Shown here piece by piece: positions 6,694 to 12,519 of a stretch of DNA of 12,519 nt (position 1 is the first letter of the stretch; each line of letters begins with the position of its first letter). Under the pieces are notes generated by a model that worked only from the letters and a program-made list of their open reading frames with translations, made no database searches and was not told where the DNA came from. This stretch comes from CAZUQP01 sp964484285 (GTDB lineage: Bacteria; Pseudomonadota; Gammaproteobacteria; DSM-16500), in NCBI GenBank assembly GCA_964484285.1, contig CAZAEO010000063.1, forward strand, positions 1-12,519, written 5' to 3'. Position numbers and translations under genes: made by a program.

Positions 6694-7603
6694 AGTACAC
6701 CCCTCGCTGGGCAATTTGCACCGGTATTGTGCTTGTTGCCAAATTTTCTATTTTTCCCTTTCCTAATGCAACAACGCAATCACCTAAACCAGATCCTGAA
6801 ATTTTAGCCCCTAAAATAGCGGGCTGCTGACGTAAAGAATAAATAATCTCACGCATGATGGGTGTATTCACACCTAATGCATCCATTAATCCTTGTTGAA
6901 TAGTCATGACATCGCCTAACGCTTGCCAATTTTGCTGTAACACTGCCTGCATACCATCCAACGCACAATAGTGAATTGCTTGGCAAAGTTGTTTGAATAA
7001 TTTAGGATGTGATGCAAATTTTTCTGTCACCTGTTGCACTGCATTAACGGTTGGTGTTTTATGTCCTGAATAAATCACTGTGATCAGAGGACTACCCGGT
7101 AATTGAGTTGCACATAAAGGATGTGCGCGATAAAAAACGATACCGCCTAACACGCACGCAGCAACATCCGCACCCGAACCTAATCCTTGCACTTGACGTA
7201 CAACTTTTCTAGCGAGCCTAATCAACTCTAATTCGGAATAAGGTAAATTCAACCAAGTCAACAATGCAGAAAGCGTTGCTACTGTAACCGCTGCTGAAGA
7301 TGCAAAACCCATTGTTGCAGAAAATTCAGATTCAATTTTAATTGTACAGCCTTGCGTCAGATATTTTTTCAACGTTTGTAACGCGGTCAAAACAAATTGA
7401 AAAGGTGGGACACTATTCAGTTTGGATAATCGTGTAGTCAATTGTCCTAATGCAGATTCTAAAATAACTTGATCATCAGAACGCGGAGTTAATGTCACGA
7501 CCATACGTTTATCAATGGCACATAAAAGCGCATGTTTGCCGTGCAGGACGGCGTATTCACCAAGCAGCATGAGGCTTCCTGGCGCAGATGCTTTAAGCAA
7601 CAT
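6680..7603 (-). CDS. GHMP kinase, probable phosphomevalonate kinase
   Basis: Predicted to phosphorylate mevalonate 5-phosphate to the 5-diphosphate, filling the step between its two neighbours. The 307-residue form shows KASAPGSLMLLGEYAVLHG (4-22), MGFASSAAVTVA (98-109, phosphate loop with Ala for the usual Gly/Leu), GLGSGADVAA (140-149) with Asp146, YSGHKTPT (178-185), which resembles the substrate-side motif of phosphomevalonate kinases, and AKISGSGLGD (266-275). I chose the ATG at 7603, 11 bases inside the mevalonate kinase gene. An upstream in-frame ATG at 7657 would add 18 residues before the conserved APGS block, where the family has only a few. No strong ribosome site is seen, so translational coupling is likely. 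It is certainly a GHMP kinase; the substrate rests mainly on context, and a second mevalonate kinase is the alternative. Confidence 0.8.
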   Translation of the reverse strand: MLLKASAPGSLMLLGEYAVLHGKHALLCAIDKRMVVTLTPRSDDQVILESALGQLTTRLSKLNSVPPFQFVLTALQTLKKYLTQGCTIKIESEFSATMGFASSAAVTVATLSALLTWLNLPYSELELIRLARKVVRQVQGLGSGADVAACVLGGIVFYRAHPLCATQLPGSPLITVIYSGHKTPTVNAVQQVTEKFASHPKLFKQLCQAIHYCALDGMQAVLQQNWQALGDVMTIQQGLMDALGVNTPIMREIIYSLRQQPAILGAKISGSGLGDCVVALGKGKIENLATSTIPVQIAQRGVYCEKN

Positions 7604-8603
7604 GCACGCCCCGTGATTCACCTGTGATAGGCAAAATAGTATAGTGATAGCGTGCACACAATTCTGCGAGTTCCGTGATATTGTCAGTAATCACCAACAC
7701 AACACCCGCTTTATCACCTGCCACTGCGCCTGCACCACATATTTTTGCAGCACCCTGAAATTTTTCTACTTCCTGAATAAAGTGTTGTACGTTTTCTGGT
7801 ACCACACCAATGTTCACGAGTAATTCGTGATTGGCACGCATGGCTTCTTTGATAGCAAGTGCATTATTTAACTGCAACCCTTCATCCATCGCCATGGTGA
7901 CTGCAGCAAATTCATCGCCCAAACGACTTGTCTTGAAATGAGGAGCAGCGTGTAATACACATTCGCCGGTAGTGGTTTTTGGCATACCTGTATTGATTAA
8001 ATACATTGGCAAGGAAGGTACTTCGCGCTGATAAATTTCGCCGCCTTTTACTAAAATGCAACCGCCATGCAAGGACACACGCAAATCGAGACCGCTGGAA
8101 TAACCGTGCTGCATATTTTCCGCTTCAAGACCTAAACGAAAAAAAATATCCGACGAAATATCGACGCGCAAATGATGCGCAATCGCATGCACGATACTCA
8201 ACACCGTTGCCGCAGAAGATCCCATACCGCAGCCCATCGGAATATCTGATTGAATACGAATTCGGATTCCCTGTGTTAATTTTAAATTGAGCGTTTCAAG
8301 AAAAAGCGTAAACGCAAACTGGGCCAATTCAACCGGTTTTTGCAACACATCACGAATAGTAAAATCACCCGTCATAAAACGTTGATATTTTTGTTTAATC
8401 CGGCTTTTTAAGCGATTTAAAGCAGTAAACGTTAAGCCATGTTCATAAGCTAAATCAGATAAATCAAATGAAACCAGCGGCAACAATTGCGGTGCAGCAG
8501 TTGCAGTCACATAGCGATTTACTGCCATTGCCAATGCAGGCTGGCCGTATACTACTGCATGTTCGCCGGATAAAATTAACTTACCGGGTGCATGTACTTT
8601 CAT
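7593..8603 (-). CDS. mvk: Mevalonate kinase
   Basis: GHMP-family kinase expected to phosphorylate mevalonate at the 5-hydroxyl with ATP. The 336 residues show HAPGKLILSGEHAVVYG (4-20) with Lys8, the phosphate loop IPMGCGMGSSAA (121-132), HGYSSGLDLRVSLHGG (166-181) with the candidate catalytic base Asp173, and the third motif KICGAGAVAGDKAG (287-300). That last motif differs from the common KLTGAGGGGC pattern of characterised mevalonate kinases. The ATG overlaps the HMG-CoA synthase stop as ATGA, and the 3' end overlaps the next kinase gene by 11 bases. Of the two kinases in this operon, this one fits mevalonate kinase better because of the HG-SG-D block and its first position. The family is sure; the exact substrate is slightly less so. 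Confidence 0.87.
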   Translation of the reverse strand: MKVHAPGKLILSGEHAVVYGQPALAMAVNRYVTATAAPQLLPLVSFDLSDLAYEHGLTFTALNRLKSRIKQKYQRFMTGDFTIRDVLQKPVELAQFAFTLFLETLNLKLTQGIRIRIQSDIPMGCGMGSSAATVLSIVHAIAHHLRVDISSDIFFRLGLEAENMQHGYSSGLDLRVSLHGGCILVKGGEIYQREVPSLPMYLINTGMPKTTTGECVLHAAPHFKTSRLGDEFAAVTMAMDEGLQLNNALAIKEAMRANHELLVNIGVVPENVQHFIQEVEKFQGAAKICGAGAVAGDKAGVVLVITDNITELAELCARYHYTILPITGESRGVHVA

Positions 8604-9841
8604 GCAACAATCTCTCGTAAGGGATATGAAGATACACTATATTCTGCCTGTATAGCCCCCTCTTTGTACATAACCTTTTCATAAATACGCTTATGTTCGC
8701 GTATTGCACTCAAACGAAAATGACCTGTGTGATGCTGCGGTACGTCACAAGGACTGCCATCCACAGGGTAATGAAACAAATAAAATGCCTCATATTCTGC
8801 GTAAGCCAAATGAGTACGCAACGCTAATATCTTTTGATGATATGCGGTATCCAATATAGCGCGATAGCCAGGTTGTACTATCCCACTAAAATATTCTGCG
8901 ACACATCCTGAGCCATAACTATAAAAACCGATACGTTTGCCTGCCAGATTTTCTTCTGCTAAATCTAACAAAGCAGTAAGTCCAATATAAAGTGAAGCTG
9001 TATAACTGTTGCCAATTTTGCGGCCATATTCGAGTGATCGGCCAATATGTTTGTAAACAATATCATCAGCCAACTTTTCCTGACCATTGATTTTGGCTAA
9101 ATGCTGATGTGCTTTTTCGACCAAACGTGGTACAGGCGTGTGATAACAATAATAATCGTGTGAATCAAAATCTCGTCTGGAACAAGCATGATATTGCTGC
9201 CATGATTTTTCCAGCATCGTTAAATATAACTTACTGGAATATTTTCCTTCGACAAATGCTTCGTCAGAATAATTCGGCCGCCAAAAATCCATGACATCTT
9301 CTGTCACTACACCATATTCTGGTTCAAATGCAACAATGCGCGGATTTGCTGATAACACCATTGCAACTGCACCGCAACCTTGTGAGGATTCCCCTGGTGT
9401 ACCCAAACCATAACGTGCAATGTCTGATGCAATTAGCAACACTTTTTTTTCTGGATGTTGCCGTAAAAACGGCAGTGCAAGTTGCAAAGCAAATGTAGCA
9501 GCATAGCAGGCTTGTTTCAATTCAATGACTCGAATACGTTCAGATAACCCGAGTAATCGATGCACATAAATCCCGGCCGATTTTGATTGATCAATTCCAG
9601 ATTCCGTTGCAAATAATAGCATCTCTATTGAATCAAGATCCACTTGACGAAGCGCGCGTAACGCAGCATTGGCTGCCAATGTCACAATATCTTCATCAGG
9701 AGCAGGCACACCCATATTGTGTTGGCCAAGCCCGATATGAAATTTATCGGCATCCACATTCCGCTCTTTTGCCAGTAGCGCTAAATCAAATGCATAATGA
9801 GAAGTATAAAAAGCAATCGTATCAATACCAACTTTAAGCAC
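8600..9841 (-). CDS. mvaS: Hydroxymethylglutaryl-CoA synthase
   Basis: Condenses acetyl-CoA with acetoacetyl-CoA to HMG-CoA, the first committed step of the pathway; thiolase-fold enzyme of the cytoplasm. The 413 residues hold the complete catalytic set of the family: Glu80 in ATESGIDQSKS, nucleophile Cys112 in ELKQACYAAT, and His234 in YCYHTPVPRLVEKA. GNSYTAS and a glycine-rich YSYGSGC follow in the C-terminal half. The start is GTG at 9841, strongly supported by AAGGAGGGG at 9849-9857, seven bases upstream, one of the best ribosome sites in the window. It overlaps the HMG-CoA reductase gene by eight bases and the mevalonate kinase start by four. No acetoacetyl-CoA thiolase lies in the window, so that substrate must come from elsewhere. 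Confidence 0.95.
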   Translation of the reverse strand: MLKVGIDTIAFYTSHYAFDLALLAKERNVDADKFHIGLGQHNMGVPAPDEDIVTLAANAALRALRQVDLDSIEMLLFATESGIDQSKSAGIYVHRLLGLSERIRVIELKQACYAATFALQLALPFLRQHPEKKVLLIASDIARYGLGTPGESSQGCGAVAMVLSANPRIVAFEPEYGVVTEDVMDFWRPNYSDEAFVEGKYSSKLYLTMLEKSWQQYHACSRRDFDSHDYYCYHTPVPRLVEKAHQHLAKINGQEKLADDIVYKHIGRSLEYGRKIGNSYTASLYIGLTALLDLAEENLAGKRIGFYSYGSGCVAEYFSGIVQPGYRAILDTAYHQKILALRTHLAYAEYEAFYLFHYPVDGSPCDVPQHHTGHFRLSAIREHKRIYEKVMYKEGAIQAEYSVSSYPLREIVA

Positions 9842-10901
9842 GCGGATTCCCCTCCTTAGATTTTCGACGTTCCAACTTTAAATGTGTTTTGATTAATTCA
9901 CCTGGATTTGTTTGAGCAGCTAACAAAGATAATTCACCACATAAGACAGTTCCCGCTGCAATCACTGCTAAACGTCGTGCATTTTCTCCAGGCTCACGTT
10001 CCAGAAGACAATCAAGCTGGCGCAAATTTTCGCGAACGAAATCAAACGTTTTACCGCTGCCTACTGTTCCTACAATAATATTGGGTAAAGTAACAGAAAA
10101 ATATAAATCTTCGCCACGCACTTCTGCGTAGACCATCCCTTGCGAACCTTCAATAATATTTGCTGCATCTTGACCTGTTGCTAAATAAAAACCCAACAGC
10201 ATATTAGCAAAATGTGCATTAGCGGTACGTATTCCACCCGCAACAATATTACCGATTAAATTTTTCTTAATGTTGAGCTGAACAATTTTTTCGGGTGTGG
10301 TTTTTAATTGTTTCTTACACAGTTCAAATGGAATATGGACTTCAGCAATGACATATTTGCCTCGTCCTAAAATACCATTCACTGCGGATACTTTTTTGTC
10401 TGTACAATAATTTCCTGAAATAGAAACATATTTCAACGTCTTAAAACGCAACAAAATCCATTCCATTAAGCGATCCGCCGCAAGGGTTGACATATTGTGA
10501 CCTGCTGCATCCCCTGTATTAAACTCAAATCGCACAAAAATTAAATTACCGACCACTTGTATATGCATATCTAATAATCGCGCATAACGGCTCGTTTCAG
10601 CAATAATAGTTTGCATCGCTTCTTTATGCTGCTGCAAATTCAATACCGCCTCATAAGCATCTATCACGTTCTCTGCTTCAAGCAAGACGGAACGCGTCAT
10701 GCGATCATCAACCACAACGGCTTTAATGCCTCCAGCTTGTGTGCACACTTTGGCTCCACGATGAGTGGAAGGCCACAATGGCGTTTCGAAAGTGGCTAGC
10801 GGAATCATGACCTCCGTATTCACTTCAGGTCCGCTAAATTTTAAAGGCCCGATAAGGCGCATTGGAACAGTCGCTATTTGTTCGGTAGTTTGCCAGCGCA
10901 T
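9834..10901 (-). CDS. Hydroxymethylglutaryl-CoA reductase, class I-like
   Basis: Reduces HMG-CoA to mevalonate with two NAD(P)H. The 355 residues contain only the catalytic part, with no membrane anchor. All four catalytic residues can be placed: Glu39 in FETPLWPSTHRGAK, Lys169 in SGNYCTDKK, Asp245 in TGQDAAN and His340 in LIKTHLKLERR. TGDAAGHNMS (129-138) and IIVGTVGSG (275-283) fit the cofactor region. GNYCTDKK and the C-terminal His resemble class I (archaeal/eukaryotic) enzymes more than the class II enzymes of Gram-positive bacteria, and the activating-glutamate region PLWPSTHRG differs from both textbook versions. It is the first gene of the five-gene operon. The ATG at 10901 has no clear ribosome site; Met14 (10862) is an alternative start. 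Cofactor preference cannot be read with confidence. Confidence 0.93.
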   Translation of the reverse strand: MRWQTTEQIATVPMRLIGPLKFSGPEVNTEVMIPLATFETPLWPSTHRGAKVCTQAGGIKAVVVDDRMTRSVLLEAENVIDAYEAVLNLQQHKEAMQTIIAETSRYARLLDMHIQVVGNLIFVRFEFNTGDAAGHNMSTLAADRLMEWILLRFKTLKYVSISGNYCTDKKVSAVNGILGRGKYVIAEVHIPFELCKKQLKTTPEKIVQLNIKKNLIGNIVAGGIRTANAHFANMLLGFYLATGQDAANIIEGSQGMVYAEVRGEDLYFSVTLPNIIVGTVGSGKTFDFVRENLRQLDCLLEREPGENARRLAVIAAGTVLCGELSLLAAQTNPGELIKTHLKLERRKSKEGNPRA

Positions 10902-10938
10902 AAAGAATAATTATCCCAAATAAAACAACTCGATAAAG

Positions 10939-10967
10939 CTTTAGGTAAAATCAATTTTGTCCTAAAG
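10939..10967. promoter_or_regulatory. 29-base imperfect dyad between the HMG-CoA reductase gene and idi
   Basis: CTTTAGG (10939-10945) and CCTAAAG (10961-10967) form a perfect 7-base inverted repeat with centres 22 bases apart. Nested inside, AAAAT (10947-10951) and ATTTT (10954-10958) pair around CA, so the halves match along most of their length with one extra base on the right. The left arm also forms the palindrome AAAGCTTT (10935-10942). Its position between divergent isoprenoid genes, overlapping the possible idi -35, suggests an operator. A cruciform or RNA hairpin is the alternative. Confidence 0.4.
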
Positions 10968-10982
10968 GCATAATGTTATAAA
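10957..10982 (+). promoter_or_regulatory. Possible idi promoter
   Basis: TATAAA at 10977-10982 lies 29 bases before the idi ATG and matches the -10 consensus at five of six positions; CATAAT at 10969-10974 is an alternative. The best -35-like hexamer, TTGTCC (10957-10962), is only 14 bases upstream of TATAAA, shorter than ideal. A promoter is expected here because the flanking genes diverge; the exact elements are uncertain. Confidence 0.35.
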
Positions 10983-11011
10983 ATGCGGTTCATTTTACTG
11001 GAAAACAATCA

Positions 11012-11539
11012 ATGACAGCAACTGAACAAGTGATTCTTGTTGATGAAAATGATAATCCAACGGGTGTAGCTGATAAAATATCGGCCCACCGTAATGCATT
11101 ATGTCATCGTGCTTTTTCAATTTTCATCTTTCGTGAAAAACCCACCTTGGAAATATTGCTCCAACAACGAGCTAGTCATAAATATCATTCGCCAGGCCTT
11201 TGGACAAATACGTGCTGCTCTCACCCTTCCCCAGGCGAAGATACGCTCGCAGCTGGGCAACGTCGTTTGCAGGAAGAAATGGGCATTGAAACTATGTTAA
11301 AATGGGTAGGCAAGTTTCACTACATTGCTCACTTTGACAACGGCCTCATTGAAAACGAAGTGGATCATGTATTGACTGGTTCTCTGGTTGATCATGTCTT
11401 TCAAGTCAACCCAGAAGAAGTACAAGATTATCGCTGGGTTAATTTGTCCACCTTGAAAGAAGAATTGACATTACTACCAGAAAAATTTACTCCCTGGTTA
11501 AAACAAGCGTTAGTTCTCGCAGAAAGGAGTTTGCCATGA
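11012..11539 (+). CDS. idi: Isopentenyl-diphosphate delta-isomerase, type I
   Basis: Interconverts IPP and DMAPP. It is indispensable in organisms that make IPP only by the mevalonate route, because the decarboxylase yields IPP alone. The 175 residues have the type I (Nudix-fold) signature: the metal-site histidines His26 and His33 in ISAHRNALCHRA, WTNTCCSHP (64-72) with catalytic Cys69, the Nudix-like RRLQEEMGI (84-92), and ENEVDHV (114-120), carrying Glu114 and Glu116 of the active site. The protein is cytosolic and needs a divalent metal. The gene diverges from the mevalonate operon across 110 bases, and its stop overlaps the next start as ATGA. The ribosome site is weak (GGAA at 11000-11003). 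Confidence 0.95.
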   Translation: MTATEQVILVDENDNPTGVADKISAHRNALCHRAFSIFIFREKPTLEILLQQRASHKYHSPGLWTNTCCSHPSPGEDTLAAGQRRLQEEMGIETMLKWVGKFHYIAHFDNGLIENEVDHVLTGSLVDHVFQVNPEEVQDYRWVNLSTLKEELTLLPEKFTPWLKQALVLAERSLP

Positions 11540-11907
11540 AAGATATTATCGATATTAATCAGTTAAAAAAACTACAGCAAGAATTTTCAGAAGTTCGCGA
11601 TTGGGATAAGTTCCATACTCCCAAAAATCTTGCCATGGCACTGACCTGCGAAAGCGCTGAACTCCTTGAAATATTTCAATGGTTCTCTGAAGATGAAACG
11701 CGCACAGCACATGAGGATTCCAAAATCAAAACCAAAACCAGCGAAGAGTTAGCGGATATTATGCTATATCTTGTTCGTCTCGCTGATTTAATGCAAATTA
11801 ACTTAAATGAAGCAATTCATCAGAAACTTGCTTCGAATAATAAAAAATATCCCGCAGACAAAGTAAAAGGCTCAGCTAAAAAATATGATGAGTATTTTAC
11901 GGATTGA
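11536..11907 (+). CDS. MazG-like nucleotide pyrophosphohydrolase (RS21-C6/dCTPase type)
   Basis: A 123-residue all-helical NTP pyrophosphohydrolase, predicted to cleave (d)NTPs, often dCTP or modified dCTP, to the monophosphate and pyrophosphate as a nucleotide-pool cleaner. RDWDKFHTPKNLAMAL (21-36) is typical of the RS21-C6/DCTPP1 subgroup. The metal-binding pattern ExxE...ExxD is complete: Glu39 and Glu42 in ESAELLE, then Glu71 and Asp74 in EELADIMLYL, 28 residues apart. The lysine-rich tail NKKYPADKVKGSAKKY is also typical. The ATG at 11536 has AAGGAG (11524-11529) six bases upstream and overlaps the idi stop, so the two are co-transcribed. Substrate choice within the family is not readable from sequence. 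Confidence 0.87.
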   Translation: MKDIIDINQLKKLQQEFSEVRDWDKFHTPKNLAMALTCESAELLEIFQWFSEDETRTAHEDSKIKTKTSEELADIMLYLVRLADLMQINLNEAIHQKLASNNKKYPADKVKGSAKKYDEYFTD

Positions 11908-11940
11908 TTTGTTTTAAAAAATAATTCAGGAAATAAAAAC

Positions 11941-12519
11941 ATGAAGCTCATACAGTCAGACCCGTAATAGAAGTATTATTTTTTGAATATCCTGGTCATT
12001 TAGTAGAAATCATGAGAAAACTTAACGAAAAAAATGATATCCATTTTTACCTAGCGCTTGAAACCTGTATTGCACAAAATCAAAGTGTCACAGACTTGTC
12101 CTTACATGCACTTTACGCCTGGACTGCAGAAATGAAACAAACTGCCTTAAACAATCTGCAAGACTTGCAATATTATGGTGAAACGTTAGCAAACACAGAC
12201 CTCAGCCCAAAAACGCAACAAAAAGCAAGTACAATCAAGATGCTCTCGAATAAGTTAAATGAACTGGTTAGGAAACAAGCCATACATTCCAATCAAACAG
12301 ATGATTATACAAATAAATTTGCTACCGTAGCATTTAAAGCAACATTCATGCAGCATGTAATGCAACATCATGATGAATTAGGAAGCCGCTCCAAATGGCA
12401 AGTCTCGCATTTTTATATCCATATACTTCTGTAATTAAGTCAACCAACAAAAATGTGAACGGAAATATAATCCTAAATTCGGCAGTTGCAACCGTAGCGA
12501 GAAGGGCTAATGTATTGAA
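11941..12519 (+). pseudogene. Possible frameshifted gene running off the right edge
   Basis: An ATG at 11941, with AGGA (11928-11931) nine bases upstream, opens a frame that stops after eight codons at 11965. Adding one base to the C run at 11961-11963 joins it without a stop to the open frame 12012-12434, giving a 164-residue product; the coding-looking stretch 11967-12011 otherwise has no start codon. At the other end, adding one base to the T run at 12410-12414 would move translation into a frame open to the window edge. Two single-base losses in homopolymers suggest either gene decay or sequencing error. The product is not recognised. Confidence 0.35.
12012..12434 (+). CDS. Hypothetical protein
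   Basis: A 140-residue open frame with no recognised family. The predicted product is mostly helical and polar, rich in Gln, Asn, Thr, Lys and Leu, with no signal peptide or membrane segment. A helix-rich central stretch (about 33-90) could form a helical bundle or short coiled coil, and a His-rich segment lies near 113-122. The ATG at 12012 has no convincing ribosome site, and the same frame stays open 75 bases upstream to a stop at 11934 without an ATG, GTG or TTG start, so the true N-terminus is probably missing; see the entry for a possible frameshifted gene over the same region. It lies 104 bases after the pyrophosphohydrolase gene and may be a separate unit. Confidence 0.45.
   Translation: MRKLNEKNDIHFYLALETCIAQNQSVTDLSLHALYAWTAEMKQTALNNLQDLQYYGETLANTDLSPKTQQKASTIKMLSNKLNELVRKQAIHSNQTDDYTNKFATVAFKATFMQHVMQHHDELGSRSKWQVSHFYIHILL

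Noticed and set aside
6694..6714. TTG at 6714 as start of the decarboxylase
   Set aside because: The GTG at 6693 has GAGGGG six bases upstream and gives a normal N-terminus; that ribosome site would lie inside the longer version.
7604..7657. Upstream ATG at 7657 as start of the second GHMP kinase
   Set aside because: It would add 18 residues unlike the family before the conserved APGS block and overlap the previous gene by 65 bases; the ATG at 7603 places the motif normally.
11879..11899. Inverted repeat AAAATA/TATTTT as a terminator after the pyrophosphohydrolase gene
   Set aside because: It lies inside the coding sequence, has only A-T pairs and no directly following T run.

Overview
The window looks like a gammaproteobacterial chromosome, most likely from a host-associated or intracellular lineage near Legionellales/Coxiellales. 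Three observations support this. The gene order xseB-ispA and nrdR-nusB-thiL-pgpA is a contracted form of a block known from enterobacteria. A complete mevalonate operon sits beside it, as known in Coxiella and Legionella, where most gammaproteobacteria use the MEP route. Finally, a large protein with a eukaryote-like Ulp1 (C48) cysteine-protease signature lies between the two blocks. Assignment to a genus is not possible from the sequence alone.

Layout. Positions 75-3991 (+) hold a tight housekeeping operon: xseB, ispA, nrdR, nusB, thiL, pgpA and a half-size EamA/DMT membrane protein. Most junctions are ATGA or TAATG overlaps. dxs, often next to ispA, is absent, as are ribD/ribH, often between nrdR and nusB. 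The last stop codon overlaps the stop of the convergent gene 3988-5586 (-), a 532-residue protein with the Ulp1-like domain and a C-terminal glycine-rich membrane hairpin. It has its own candidate promoter.

Positions 5689-10901 (-) are a five-gene mevalonate operon. In transcription order it encodes HMG-CoA reductase, HMG-CoA synthase, mevalonate kinase, a second GHMP kinase (probably phosphomevalonate kinase) and diphosphomevalonate decarboxylase, all overlapping by 4-14 bases. A 110-base divergent intergenic region, containing a 29-base imperfect dyad, separates it from the type I isopentenyl-diphosphate isomerase gene (idi, +). An all-alpha MazG-like NTP pyrophosphohydrolase gene is coupled to idi by an ATGA overlap. 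The right end (11941-12519) holds an unrecognised gene that looks frameshifted and runs off the window.

How it fits together. HMG-CoA synthase through decarboxylase make IPP from acetyl-CoA units, Idi makes DMAPP, and IspA joins them to farnesyl diphosphate. Everything from acetoacetyl-CoA to FPP is therefore encoded here; only acetoacetyl-CoA thiolase is missing. This explains why dxs could be lost from beside ispA. No tRNA, rRNA, CRISPR or insertion sequence was seen, and no gene-free stretch exceeds about 110 bases.
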